Shown here piece by piece: positions 47,126 to 60,500 of a DNA stretch of 64,000 nucleotides. The stretch spans positions 1,062,347-1,126,346 of the forward strand of contig JAVSML010025536.1 of NCBI GenBank assembly GCA_038503035.1. The letters run 5' to 3'. The position numbers were made by a program, and so were the translations under genes. Origin of the DNA: Crocodylus rhombifer (Eukaryota > Chordata > Crocodylia > Crocodylidae). Position 1 is the stretch's first letter; every line of letters begins with the position of its first letter. The notes below the pieces were generated by a model. It was not told the origin of the DNA, did not search any database, and saw nothing but the letters and a program-made list of their open reading frames with translations.

Positions 47126-47340
47126 TACCTGTGAGTGTGAAGGATCATTGTGATGACGGAATACATTTAGTTAAAGTGGGAGAGAGAGAGAGCTGTTTAT
47201 GATACTAAAATAAAGGTAATAGAAAATAAAGCTTAAGATATTCTTCAACCGAAGACTATAGTTTATGGGGTTTTTAACCTTCAAAAAATATTTTCAAATA
47301 GTTATTTTCCTTTTTTATAATACAGAGTGAATGTTTAAGT

Positions 47341-47646
47341 CAGGGATTCTCAACTAGGATGCTGGGGTACCTTGGGATTCTTTGCAAGGTGTTCTGAGGT
47401 GTAAAGAAATAAGAAGATAAGCTAAGGAGATAAGTGAAGATTCAGGCTTGTCCCTGCCCAGTCAGTCGTCCCTCCCCACATTGCCTTATCTCCCTTCTGC
47501 ATGGAGATAAGCACTGTAATATATAATTTGGTTTTTGAAATGGGGTGCTTCTCAATTTATCTTGAATTGGGGTGCTTCTCAAGTCATAGAGGCGTGCCTC
47601 AAGTCCACTTGGGGTTCATTAAGTCCAAAAAGGTTGAGAATCACTG
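47341..47646. mobile_element. Non-autonomous hAT element (Charlie-like), 306 bp
   Basis: Termini cagggattctcaact and, reversed, cagtgattctcaacc fit hAT Charlie-type ends. The flanking octamers gtttaagt (47333-47340) and gtttaaat (47647-47654) agree at 7 of 8 positions, a clear target duplication. The interior has a 'ggggtgcttctcaa' word twice (about 47544 and 47568). No transposase. Confidence 0.85.
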
Positions 47647-47659
47647 GTTTAAATAGGCT

Positions 47660-50600
47660 TACATTCTTGATCACAAAAGTAGGGCAACTTTCCGTCTCTC
47701 ATTCTTTTCTATGATCTTATGACATGTAACCAGCTCTAGATGGGAATGTAACTATTGTCTAAGAGTGCATAGCAACTATGGATAACAATTTTGAACATGA
47801 AGTGAGGAATATTACTTGTGTCCTATAAGAGAAATTTCAGGTAGGCAGAAAGTAATGACCCCAACAGGAATTAGATTATGTCACCAAAGCTGATACCCCC
47901 ATTCATCTGACTGATGAGATGCAGTCTTTATAACCACAAGTGAACAGGACTTTTGTCCTATATCTTGTCCAAAGGCACAATGCACCCCTAATCTATGGTG
48001 AGGAGCATGCCATTAGCACCGGTTCTGGAGTGCTGGAGTCCAGCTCCATCCAATCTTCTCCAATCCACTGATTCAGTCCAGCTTATTTGAGTTTGTGTGA
48101 TTTGATATCACAGCATGAGGTGGCATATCTGCAGGGCACCATAACAGTTATGATCAGTCTCTCACACAACTCCTGAAAGAACTCTTAATCCCTTGCATTT
48201 ACTATTGAATACCATAATTTTATCAAAATATTCAGCTTTTCTTCTCACAGGCTCAGACTTCCTCAAGGTTTACAAGAACACATGGAGTACAGTCCATCAC
48301 AGCATATACTCCACTTCCCATTATCTGTTGACCTTTAAGGATTCTCCATCTAACTCCATATACTTCAAACTATGTTTGTCTCAGATCAGGGAATAATGGA
48401 CAAATGGAACAGCTTAAGAGAACTGGGTAGGTCTAGTTAATGAAAACAAAGCGTGTTTTGTTCTTTTATAACTTTTTTATGAAGAAAAGATTTTTTTTTT
48501 TTACTTAAATGTCAAATGAATAAATGAACAAATGAATACATATGAATGCATATGGATTTTCCATTGGACAATTGGGAAATTTTAGAAAAAAGATGTTTTT
48601 TTCCCATCTCAAAAAGGTCTTGAATAAAAAACAACATACTCTGATTTTACTCAACTTTTTTGTTTGTTTGCTTGGGTTTGTTTTTTTGGGTGAGGGTTTT
48701 TTTTTTTGGTTTTTGTTTTAGCTTTACTTCATTATGCTGAATTTTGTATAAGAACCTAATACTTTTATAAGACCCTAATACTTGCTTAGTTATAAGCTGT
48801 GGACTGAGAGATCTCATATCACACGTTCAACATTTCAGGGATGAACTTTTAAATGCAGGAAGCAAAACCAAGCTTGAAGTTCTGATCCACAGAAAGAGGA
48901 TTCACACCATCCAACTGGGTGAAAGGCTTCAAGTGTCTTCACACATGGACTAGGAACAGATTTGTGTGCTGAGTTTTGATTTATTGTTTTGCTTTCTTTG
49001 GTCAGAGCTCCAGAAGAAGCAAGAATTGTTTAAAACTGAATAGTTTTCTTCTAGCTGCTGGAAAATACTTATCGAATCTTTCTTTGGGGTCAGGGATTTT
49101 TCATATGTCTTAGTACACGATGGAATTATTTAATTACTTTTGCTAGCAAGTTTACAGACAAGTCTACCCCTATCATAGTGCATATCCTAAAATAAGATTA
49201 TTTACAATCCAATCTAAGGAGTGCTGACTGGTGTCATTGGAAGCTAAAGCTGCATCAGCATTTAAATTCCCACTTTTCTGGGCAAAAACCCAACTGGCTG
49301 ATTCAATTAAACTCTTTATGTTATATATTATCCAGAAGTTCACAATCTGAAGTGATTCTCGGAGTCTGAAGCCATGCCTTTATGATTGCAATTTGGTAGC
49401 AGGACAATTTCCGAGGGCTATTTTACTTGAACTGCAATGAAAATGTCAGGACATAACACACTTTCTGATGTGGGTTTTATGAAAGGCACTCCAAAATCAA
49501 CCATTATTTCAAGCACATGCAATAAATAACCTTCATTATTCATTAGAGTGTATATATGCATTTGTGTTTGCAAATATGGTGGTTTCCTGAGCAAAGTACT
49601 CTGTAATCAAAAGACCCTTCATTCGTTTAAGGAGGTAACAAATGGGTAGGGACAAGGCAGAGGGAAAGGGAAAAAAGGGAAAAAAACAAAAACAAAATAA
49701 ACCCCAGTCTGTTTAATTGGTAATGGAGACTGTCTACAGAGCTGCTGCCAAACAGATATTTCCTAGACTTTGGGTAAGAGATGGTAAGATACATGCAATA
49801 CAGTGAGCAAACTATTCAGAAAGGTCATTTTGCAAGAATTTTATTTATAATTTATTTGGAACAAAGGAACTTGACCACGCATAAATGACATCTTTATTGA
49901 AAGGTCTCTTGATCAGAGTTATACTATTACTGCTCACTAGAGAATGAAGACTGGTGAAATAGCCCCTTCAAGCTTGTGAATGCATGACTATTCATGGTTA
50001 AGGCTGTGTTGCAAAATAATTCTGAGAATAGATACCGTGCACGATAGCCAGTCCAACCCTCAGACCCAATAGTGGGAACACCTAGTATGCAAGCTAATGC
50101 AACACTTTTGATTGTCCGATGAGAACACAAGAAAGGTGATCTGTGAGCCCAGCACGGACAATTGGCATAGGAATATTTGAAGAATCAAAACCTGCCTAGT
50201 CTAATTTAAGACTTGTTAAATACATGCTGACAAAAAGAGGGTTTGAGGTTTTTTGGGGGCAATTTTTGAAAATTCAAAACAATTATTCTGCTTCAGAAAA
50301 AAATGGAAAATTCTAAGCAAATTGGTCAGAAATTAAATCCGTTTTGGTTGAGCATAGCATTTTGTTTCCGTTTGAAGCTTTACAATTTTGAATAAGGTTA
50401 AATAACATTTTAAATAAAAAGGAAAAAAAAAGTTTACTGTCCAAAAGACTTGAAGATCTTCATTTTATGTTTTTCAAAAGAAAAAAAAACTAACCCTGTA
50501 AATTCTCTTTGGTCATCTCAGTATACTTAAATCTGCATCTCAAGCAAAAAGGAAAAAATCGCCTGAAAAATATTACCTGGGTCTATGTAGAACACACTTC

Positions 50601-53600
50601 CCTGAGTTTTTTTAGAGATGGAAAAAAATGTATAGGACTTGAAGGGATACATTTTACAATTCAGGCTTAAGGGTCTGAAGACCACAAAGTCTGTGAAATA
50701 ACTTGGATTGAATTCATGAGTCCAGTTCTCAGCTTAAAGTCCTAGTTAACATCTAGAAAAGGGATGACATCCCCTCACCCTTCTCTTGCTCCATCCCATT
50801 TTCCACCTTTAGGCAACTAATGAACTTTTCAAGTCTCATGAAAACAACCCCTGGTTTCAGATTAGTTCCCTTACTTTCAATGAATTGTTTTAATCAAGTT
50901 TCAAAGCAGGCACTCTATGCTTCATTGCAGCAGCCCAATGACAAAGAGCTGAATGTTACCAAGACAGTGCATCTGATGGACTTTAATGGATTTTATGTGA
51001 CAGTGTGTAGTGGCCTCATATTAGACATCGCTTTAAAACAGAGAACCCATGGGGTCATGCTGTGTATTTAATCCATACAAACTGTAAGGATATGGGGGGG
51101 GGAAAGATTTTGAACTCTGAAGACCTTCTAGAGACATGCATTTCATTTTAATAAGAAACACTCTGCAGTCATTTTATTTTTTTCCACTAGAAGAGCCCCA
51201 GTGTGTTGTCTCAGAGAATGTCATATGTATAATATCTCCAGGGCTTTTTACAGTATCATTCCTGAAACAAAAAGTTATCTGGAAAAATTAAGCTCTCAAG
51301 GAAATCTTGGCAGTGCATTTCCTGGATTTCAGGTAGTGATTGTGAGTTGTGATCTCTTAAGTCCGTAACAATTTGCTATTTCTAATTTATTGCTTCATTT
51401 GTGACTGCTGCTACAGCAAGGTAAATTTATTCTGATTTGCACAACCTAAGTCCTAGCTCTGACAGTGACTAATTATTACCTGAGTTAAAATAATGAAAGT
51501 GTCGGAAAGTGTCCGAATGCAATTTGTTAGGAAAACATGTGGCATGCTGTGTTACCCAAGCCCAGAAAAGCCTAAGTGATCAGAAACCATGGAGAATTAA
51601 GAATTTTTTCCCCCCAAAGGTTACAAATCAATGCAGAAAATTTCAGGGAATGGGAGAGGTAAGGGACTGAAATCACTTGCATAGAGTTATACCTGTATGT
51701 TCAGTCTTTGATGGAAAAAAATCATTCTATAGAAAGAATCCAAAGGGAGATTTTTAATAATAATTGTCTTCAGATCATTTGCATCAGTTACAGACTACTG
51801 TATGTTGCTGACAGTGCATAAAATGTATGCGGTAAGGGGATAATTTTGTGGGACTTGTCTTTTAAAAAAGAAATGGAACATAAAAGATTCTTAAAATAAT
51901 GGGGCAACGGATCAGCCGGAGTAAGCACTGTCTGAAAATGTACGTCAGCTGAGGATCTGCTCCATGGTTAGTCCTTTACTTTACAGGAGTGTCTTATAAG
52001 ATCTTATTCACAGATGGCTTCAGCTCCAGCTGTGTCAAATGAATGCTGAAGTGAAATGGTCAAATGATGCTAATGACTATGTCTGCTTGCTAAAGTTTCT
52101 GAGGAATATTAGTTCTCTGGATTAGAATAAGAAAGCAGCTGTGAATCTGGTTACCTGTATAAAATGGTGTGAAAGAAGACTACACATTAGTACATTAAAA
52201 AAAAAAATGCTATCCACTTAAAAATAGTAAAATAATACAGACAATTTGGGAATGCTGCATGCAAGGCATTTGTCATTCCTGTGAGTCATTTAGGACATAC
52301 TTTAAATTAAATTTGTCTTAAACAGGATTTAATTTAGATTTAATATGGCAATTGTTATATGTTAAGTACCAATTGAACATCAACACATAATGACTTCTAT
52401 GGAGATAGATCTATAGCACTTATAAAACAAAATGCTGAGGCTATGTATCATTTTCATATTACATATACATATAGTAAATGTATTGGTATGTATTATGGAA
52501 AATATATATAGTAATCTTATTATTTAATGGTTCTACTGTGGTTACTCCAACCAAGTCAGCATACCTGTTAGAGCACAATAGATGTTGTATATGAATAATT
52601 GATTTATATTTCACATGGAGTGACTTATGATTAGATAGATTATACACTAAAAGACACAAATGTTTACCCTTTTTTTTACTTTAATAATATGAATTCAGCA
52701 TTTGTAGCAACATCAGTCAATTCTAATTTAAAATATTTTGAAATTGTTTTTTGTAACTAAGCAAACATTCTTGGCAGGGACCTTCCCATTTATTTTATTT
52801 TAATCTGGAAGAAGCAATGCCTACTTGTGCTGTGGAGGAATTCTCAAATAATTGTAAGAGTTATATGCTTGCAAGTTCAAATGCAATTTGTACACACCAT
52901 TATCATAACTGCATGTCTAAAAGAAGTAATCGTATATAATCTAATTACAATTACACAGTTAATATTTCCCAAATCAGGCAATGTTTATTTACTATTGTTA
53001 TTACCTGAATGAATTTACACTTCTTATATGGTTTTACATAGCTAGGCATCATGATTTTTTAAAAAATATTTGCATTGCACTTAATATGGTTTTAGCAACT
53101 AATTTTCCAAGAATATTCACCTAGGGAAGGGAAAAAAGAATTCTTTTTAGTTCTGTTCAGAGCCATTGTCTGATTCTACAAATGAGCTCATTGATGTTGA
53201 TTGAAAAAAAGAACCATTTTAGAAGGATCCTAAAGAATATTTGCAAAACAGTACATTATTAATTTGTAAATACTATATGACTATAAAAGCCAGACATTCA
53301 GTCAATCAAGGAACAGAAACAATATCATGTGACCTGTGCATCTGGTAGTAAGTAACCATTGCAGCTTGAATCTTGACAGCTAGCAACCAATTGCTCGAAA
53401 ACAAGGTGCAGCCAGAGAACTGTTTATGGAAACTAGTCAAGATATAATTTTAAATGAGGACATTGCTTGCGATGTACTCTTTCAGTTTATGGAAATTTCA
53501 TGAACTGAAAGAACAGAGGAGGCCTGGATTTTGAAAGGAGCCTAAGAAAGGCAGTCACACAAATCCTTTAAATCTCTTCAAATTTCAGTTTATGGACTAC

Positions 53601-54025
53601 GTCTACTGCGTGCGATGCATACCTTAGTGTATGGGACAGTGTGGAGGTTTACTGGTCAGCTGTAAGTTCTAGGAGAAGTGGTGTCTCAGTGTGACCCAAT
53701 CTACCCAACGACTGTACAGGTTGCATATTGTATCCTTACTTCTCACTTTGTACTCCCCTATGCTTCAAAGAGTCTACTAAGCTTATTTGCTATAAGATGG
53801 TATGTTCACCTTCACACGGTGGTCCATGCACAAGCCAAATGCCTTGTGATACACTATGCACTAAATATTGGGAGATACTTCCCCTAACTACCTTTTGAGG
53901 ATTGGGACATCAACACACGATGCACATGAGTCTTCCCTTCAAAACTGCAGTCTTCTCTCAAAGGTTCAGGACATCTGACTGAGGGTTTGGCTTAGAGAGT
54001 TTGGTTCAATTACATTGTAGGTTAT
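47660..54025. other. Long AT-rich, almost repeat-free stretch
   Basis: More than 6 kb without a recognisable exon or young repeat. 51915-51970 carries 'acgtcagctgaggatctgct', an old amniote repeat. A T/G-rich low-complexity tract lies at 48655-48720. Longest frames are 83 aa or less. Relative absence of insertions would fit regulatory constraint but does not prove it. Confidence 0.4.
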
Positions 54026-54036
54026 GAGCTGGCCAT

Positions 54037-54752
54037 TAGGGGTGCACGAAGCGGGCCATATTCAATTTTGAATTTGGATTCAGCCCAATTCAGGGGACAG
54101 TGATTCGATTAGCTGATGCGGATCACTGTCCCAATTCGATTCAACTGAATCTGAAGATTCGTTTCTGATTCAGAAAATCAGTGATTCAGCCATAAACACA
54201 GCTTTATATTTTTTTTTCTATGTTCCTTGAGGTACCAAGTGTGGCTTGTGAATGCTGAGATGGTGGGGCAGATGGAGCATCCCATGGGAGCGTGGTCTCT
54301 TGCACACTCAGTGGCAGACCCAGAAGTGGACCAGAAGTACTTCCAGTCCACTCTCCAGTCCACTGCCAAGCACATAGGGGACCGGAGGCACCAGTCACTG
54401 AGCCCGGGGGCAGGGGGTTACTCCGCACACTCAGCCTTGGACCTGAAAGTGGACTGGAACTACCTGCCAAGTTCACGGGAGACCCCCCCTGCACTCCCAG
54501 TGAGACACTCCATCCGCCCCACCATCTCAGCATTTCTGAGCCATGCCTGGGTACCTCGAGGTATGCAGAAAAAACATTAAGCTGTGTCTATGGCTGAATT
54601 GTCGAATCTCTCCGAATCAATTCGGAGGCTTCTGATTCAATTCGGAGAGATTAATGGGTCTCCTGATTCAATTTGGGTTCAGAGATTTGGCCGCCGAAAC
54701 AGGCTGAATCTCCTCCAGATTGAATCAGTGGCCGAAGCTTTGCACAGCCCTA
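54037..54752 (+). mobile_element. Non-autonomous hAT-like foldback element, copy 1
   Basis: The ends are taggggtgcacgaagc and, reversed, tagggctgtgcaaagctt. The octamer ctggccat is present exactly on both sides (54029-54036 and 54753-54760), an intact 8-bp target duplication. Inside are long subterminal inverted repeats full of 'gattcaattcgg' words, then a GC-rich centre with a 28-bp palindrome (54325-54352). No transposase; the 109-, 117- and 101-aa frames are shadows. A second copy, inverted, is at 62634-63251. Confidence 0.9.
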
Positions 54753-54764
54753 CTGGCCATACAA

Positions 54765-57430
54765 TTCAATTCTGCTGCTAGATTCTGAGCCCTTTTCCTC
54801 TAAAGAGCGAGAGTGCTCGGACCAGACCCTGACCTATTCACATTACATTTGGATTGTAGCCTACAAAGTATTCAGTGCATGCACATTTCCTGAAGGGGGT
54901 CTTAATTATGGATAGTCAGTTAATTGATCACTGAATAGATAACTGTCTCTCATACGTCAGAGAAATCTAAAACGAGTAGTTCCTTACCTTATTGATAGTG
55001 CAAATGCTATATTTAGGAGCTGGTATGTAAGAAGTAACCAGACAATTCTGTTACACGTAATATGTTTCAGAACACAGCATAAAACATGCTTTAACACTAT
55101 AATATCTATCGAGCATTACTGCTGGGAACAGCCTTTATTATTAGATTACGCGATACAAGATTAGACTAGTCAATAAGGGATTTCTGGCTCACAGCATGCC
55201 ATCTGAAATACCTGTTTTGCTTTGTTTTTTTAAATTACTCGAAGCCCTTTTTTTTTGTAGGATCTTAGGTAAAATATACCCATGAATCATAAAACTGACA
55301 AGCCCCAGGGCTGAATGGGTTCTGTACAGGAGCTGCGAGGGCCAGAGATAAAGGTGTACTACAGGTATGCGGTGACAGGGGTGGATTATAGATAAACCAA
55401 AGGAGCAGTTATTAGATGGGAAGTGCCGGAAAAGAATTGTATATGGAGAATGCAAATTATAAGGACTGAATCGCAGGGAGCCATCTTTATTTTTTCCATT
55501 GCTTGACATTGGAATCAAAGACACTATATTGGAGTTAATGAAATTATGTGCCATTATTTGCATTGAAGTAGATTCAGTCCTATTTTTTAAATGAAAGTCC
55601 ATTCCAGTCACAGAGTCTGTTTCTTTTCCATTTTATAGCACAATTAGAACCACCCTGGTTTTGAGCAGTCTCTCTTGATCCTAAGTATAAAGACCCCCAT
55701 TAAAGAAATCCCTTCCCAACTGGTAGCCCACTACTTCTTCCATTCACAGTTACAATTTTCTTGGATGGTGGGGAGGGGCAATGGTGTTGGCTCTCATTGT
55801 TCCTCCAACTGGAAAGAAATCTGAATTGAAAGACCTATGTTTAAGAACACGTCCATTTTTTTGCCTACAAGGATTTGTCATCTCTTATATAACCAAATTC
55901 CCCCATAAGACTGACATTTTGGGCAAGGGGCTGAGGCAGGCAGGTGAGCACAGATCAAAACAGATTTCAGCAACCTTCCTTTTTAAAGGTCAATGGGTTT
56001 GCGGTGTACAGTTCCTAGCAGGGTTTCAACTACTGAGGGAGTGCCCCTTCCCGTGACCAAGTGCACACTTTTGTCCTACTGTTATTAGAAGCATTTAATG
56101 AAGAAAATGTTAATTACCACATTGGGTTTGCTGGAGGCTTCCAATGGGCAGGATAATGCCCCAATTCAAGGCAGAAAAAGGCTGCTACAGAGAAGACTGT
56201 CTGTGAGTTATTCCCCCAGCATCCTGACCCCGTTCCCGTTCTGTTTAAGCAACAGTGACTGATGAGAATTTCCTGGCAATAATGACCTGTTGGAGGAGTT
56301 GAGGGCCTGAGGGGGAAACTAAGGGCCTTTAGCTCAGGGACAGGGGCAGACAGGAAATGTCCAACCTGGAGGGCAATATCACTTACTAAGAACAGGCTTT
56401 AGTAGCAAGTTTGCTGAGGAAACTAGAGAAATAACTAGAGTAATTGCCTTTTTCCCTGTGTTGACCTGTATGTTGCCATGGACACACGACTCCATCCAAA
56501 ATACAGGTCGCCCCGTAGTCGTTAGCATCCAGGGCAGTAACCAAGCAGGACTGGACTGTCAGTAATTATCTGATTAGGTTTATAATTAAGCAGAGATGCC
56601 TCTAAATGGCAGAGCTGGGACCTGCATTATAATCTGACTTTTTCCAAAATTCAGGAGAGGGGGCAAGCCAGGTTTGCAGTTCAGCCCCATCTTTATAATT
56701 AAGCTATGGCTCCTGACAGGAGGGGGATCTCCAGCAGTTAATGACTTGCTGCAGGAGTTGAGGGCCTGAGGCAAAGCTGAGGGCTTTTAATCCATGTGGT
56801 CATTAACTGTCTGGGAATGCCTGACCTTGAGGTTAATTGTTTCTATTTTAAATCATGAAAATGCGCACACACACACACACGCAAACACGTGTGCACACAT
56901 GGATGCACGCACATTTGTGGATGCTTGGGAAAAAAAGAGGCATCAATTTTCATTTCCTCCGTCGAAAAGGCAAAGAGTTGAGCTGAGGATGCTCTGGATG
57001 GAGAGACACACTTTCAGAGCAACTTTTCAAAACAATAGTGAAATGCCCAGATTTTGCAAGGTGTTTAAAGGGAGCTACTTCAGGCTTTTTTGTTTTTGTT
57101 TTTGTTTTTGTTTTTTGGTGTTGAAAATCTGGCCCATAATATTTGCATCACAGCAGGTTACAGAGTCCTTAAGGAATCATGCATATGGTCACCCAGGGAG
57201 GTTTTAAGTCTCAAGGTGCCTAGGGAACAGATCCCTGTTTGCTTCTGAAATTCCCAAAGAGTGTTTATCTGCATTTTTAGGCACCTGTTAACAGTCCCAT
57301 CCCTTGTTTTCCTAGCAGTGCAAGCTCTGGCAGCACAGTGTGAGAACTGCCATGCATTTGCCTTTTTTTCACAGACCTGCATTTTGCATCTTGGCTTCAA
57401 TCCCATCCAGCAGAATACCACCAGACTTGC
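54765..57430. other. Unique sequence with a local direct repeat
   Basis: No exon recognised (frames of 140 aa minus at 55189-55611 and 137 aa plus at 56794-57207 lack motifs). Contains the spaced direct repeat 56280-56390 / 56739-56845, an (AC)n at about 56866-56881 and a (TTTTTG)n run at about 57087-57117. Confidence 0.4.
56280..56845 (+). repeat. Spaced direct repeat, ~110 bp, 459 bp apart
   Basis: 'aggagttgagggcctgagg' occurs in both copies, starting with taatgac at 56280 and 56739. The similarity continues, weaker, through 'ggaaatgtccaacctggagg' against 'ggaatgcctgaccttgagg'. It could be two decayed ends of one element or a local duplication. Confidence 0.65.
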
Positions 57431-57433
57431 TCT

Positions 57434-57576
57434 ATGCCCGAAGAGGGGTGTTTGTGCCCAAAAGCTTGCAAAGAACAATTTTCCCAACTATTTAGTTGGT
57501 CTAATAAAAGATACCACATTTTCACAAAGAACCTTGTCTACCCATGTCCTTAGCCCAACACAGCTACAACCAAGAC
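57434..57576 (-). repeat. Interspersed repeat, 'attagaccaac' family
   Basis: 'atgcccgaagaggggtgttt', 'agttggtctaataaaagata' and 'caacacagctacaacc' give the fullest copy of this family here, in the opposite direction to those at 8.7 and 19.6 kb. Confidence 0.8.
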
Positions 57577-57579
57577 CCC

Positions 57580-60500
57580 TGAAAGATCTGGCCTAGAAAC
57601 TCAAATGGAAAAACATCAGATCATTCTCATTTAGACTTGTCATGAAGGAAAAAAAAACAAGAAATGAGAAAGTGTGGCCAATGAACCTGCTAACTAACCA
57701 GATCCTATGAAGATCTGACACATAAGCCCACCAAGTGGTGAAGATCTATGATCAGTGGTTTGAACCTCAACGAATAATATCTGTGTTCATTTAGGAATAT
57801 ACTTCTCCCTAGACTCCAGTGTGTCCCTCTCTCCTCCTCTTGTTTTTAAGGAGACATATGTCTCCATTGTCAGTTCAGTTTCCTGGATTTAACCCTTGAT
57901 ATCTCTAGCCTGATTACTACTAATAAAGCTTGACAGTTGGAGGGTTAATCCAGTCCTTGGTCTCATGGTTTCTTCTCAGGAAACAATCTGTCCCTGAGAG
58001 CTTTCTGGCCTGTTGCAAGGTTATATCCCCCTAGGGTGCCATCGGAGCCAACCAGTGCTCCTTTCCCATTGTCTGCCAAATGAGCACCAATTAAGTCAAC
58101 TGTTCTCCAATTAGAATTTTGAGGAATTTATCTTGTTACTCTTGTGTTCAAACTCCCAAGCAGGGGCTGCTTTGGGAATCACTTACAAGTTTTTTTGTTG
58201 CTGTTGTTTCCTTCCAGAAAAAGAAAGAAATTAAATAAATAGCAGCTTTTTCCTGCAATCTGATACTCCTGGGTTTTTGCTGTTGTCCATTCACACAACT
58301 TAATCCTGGGGCATGCAAGGAGTGGTTGGTGATGTTGTTTAAGGGGTTATTTTGGTTTTGTATATGACCTGAGCTGCTAGGTTTCCCCCCACCCTTCATT
58401 GCAGTTGACAAAAGCTTTTCCCAGTGATGTCAAATGTACATGTAATAAGCCCTCCTGAATTGAAAGTGGACTCTTATTGTTACCTAAATTCATCTGCTAG
58501 TGAAATCCACATTCATTTTATATAAATATCTTAAATATGTACATATAGATATCTAGATAGCTATAGATATATCTATATATCTATCTATAGATATTGATAT
58601 ACCTATATCTCTATCTATACCTATACATATACCTATCTAACTATCTATAGCTATAGATATACCTATAGATATATCTCTCTCTATTTCTGAGTTGAAATCT
58701 GGCAAAAGTGCCAGATCCAGAGCCCATTGACATTAAATGAAAATCTTCCAGTTGATTCAAATGGCTTTGGATAGGGACCGAATAGCACATCCTGCACCTG
58801 TGCTACCAAGATAATACTCCTGAAAGGGCTGTCTTCATTCATTCTCCATTTAAACCTCAGCCTTGTTGTTGTGAATGCCTGTAAAAACTTTTAGTGCAAC
58901 ATGCCACAGGTGCATGAGGCACCGGACTGATCAAATCTGTTACTCACGGGCTGTGTAAGAGCAACTACTTCATCCATAAATCCACTTGACTGTATCTGAA
59001 TAGTTGATCAAGGAATGGTAGGCTCTAGACTTGCCATTTCACCACCAATCTGCCAAATTATACAGCCATTTGAGTATATCCTTGAATTGAGGAAAAAATA
59101 ATTGTACTATGGTTCTGTAAATGCACATGGTTTCCTTTTAAAGCTATGAAACTTTGCATCCTGTTGACATGACTTCCTACTGATCTGAGCATGTGCTGGG
59201 TCTTAAATAAGGAAGGAAAATAAAACAACATGACTTTTTCTCAAAGCATGCAATAAAGAAAGGCTGTCCTTCAACAAAATCTTAGTCTACAGTTGAATGA
59301 ACCTTATCCTGTTCCCTTGGCAGGAACTGATGTTTGTTCTTTTTTGCTTTATTTTCTATCCCTGGTGTTGCGCTTCGTATTTCTGGTTTCAATGAATCCA
59401 GAATTTCGAAGTAAAATTAAGAATAAGCCATGGAAAATTGCTCCATTTTACATGGTTTCTACTTTCCCACCAAGTAATAAACCATTCCTTGGTACCCATA
59501 AATTTAACCCATGTTCTCTTGAAACTTGGCCCTGGTTCAGTAAAATCTCTGGAAAAAACACTATATTTTGCACTCAGTTTTATATAGGTTACTATTCACC
59601 ACACTCTTCACTGTACTATGTGAATGCCTTCCAGTGGTGCATTAAGCAATGTGAATAACATCTGTCCCTGTTTGTTCTTTCATTCTTTCCCTAGGGATGG
59701 AAATATGTACACTGGAGTATATTGCTTTGCATTTTTGGTGAGGAGGACTGAAGCTGAATTTTACATTTTTCTTATTTATTATTAGAGATGGATCCCAGTT
59801 CATATATCCATAGCTGTAGCACATCCAATTGCAAACATCAAGACATTTCTACATGTTCAGATCCAGACATTTGTTTCAGGTTACAGAGGAGATGAAATAG
59901 AGTTGCAAATTATTGGCTCCCTATCCAATTTGCTTTACACTGTAGCGATGTTGGTATCTGAGATTTTGAATTTGGCCATCCACACGTGATTTAATTAATT
60001 AAATACATGCCATGCCTAATCCTACATAAAAGAAGGATACAGGTGGATATACTTCCAGATTTACACCAGTATAACAGATCAAATTTCTGGTGCTCAGTTC
60101 ATTCCCCAATGTGCTTTTTTCACTCTGTTCAGACACAGATAATATCTGTATTCCATTTTCCTATTGCAGTTCTCTATAGCCTGAAACATTTTATATTTTG
60201 CACTCTAGTTCTTTGCATCTTCTTCCAGGGGCTGTAGGCTTAGGAGAATTGTAATGTTTTGTAATGAAATCTGAGACCAGACAAGTTATTCTAGGCTTCA
60301 GAACGATTTTTTTTTTTTTTTTTTGCTTAGGATACGGGTCTATTTTTGAACTTTTGGGTGAGACTGTCCCCAAAATGGTGTAATCTGTAGAAAAGACAAA
60401 TATATATGCATGTATATGTTAGGGTGGAGGAAACAGTACTAATAGCATAGTAATAACAGAAGAATAGGATGGCAAATTATAGCTGCCCTTGGTTAGTGTT

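Noticed and set aside
54204..54597. 101-117-aa frames on both strands over the hAT-like element
   Set aside because: They follow from GC-rich palindromic sequence and do not resemble transposase.
58535..58680. Repeated units as a CRISPR-like array
   Set aside because: No constant repeat with unique spacers; it is an imperfect tetra/hexanucleotide microsatellite in a vertebrate genome.
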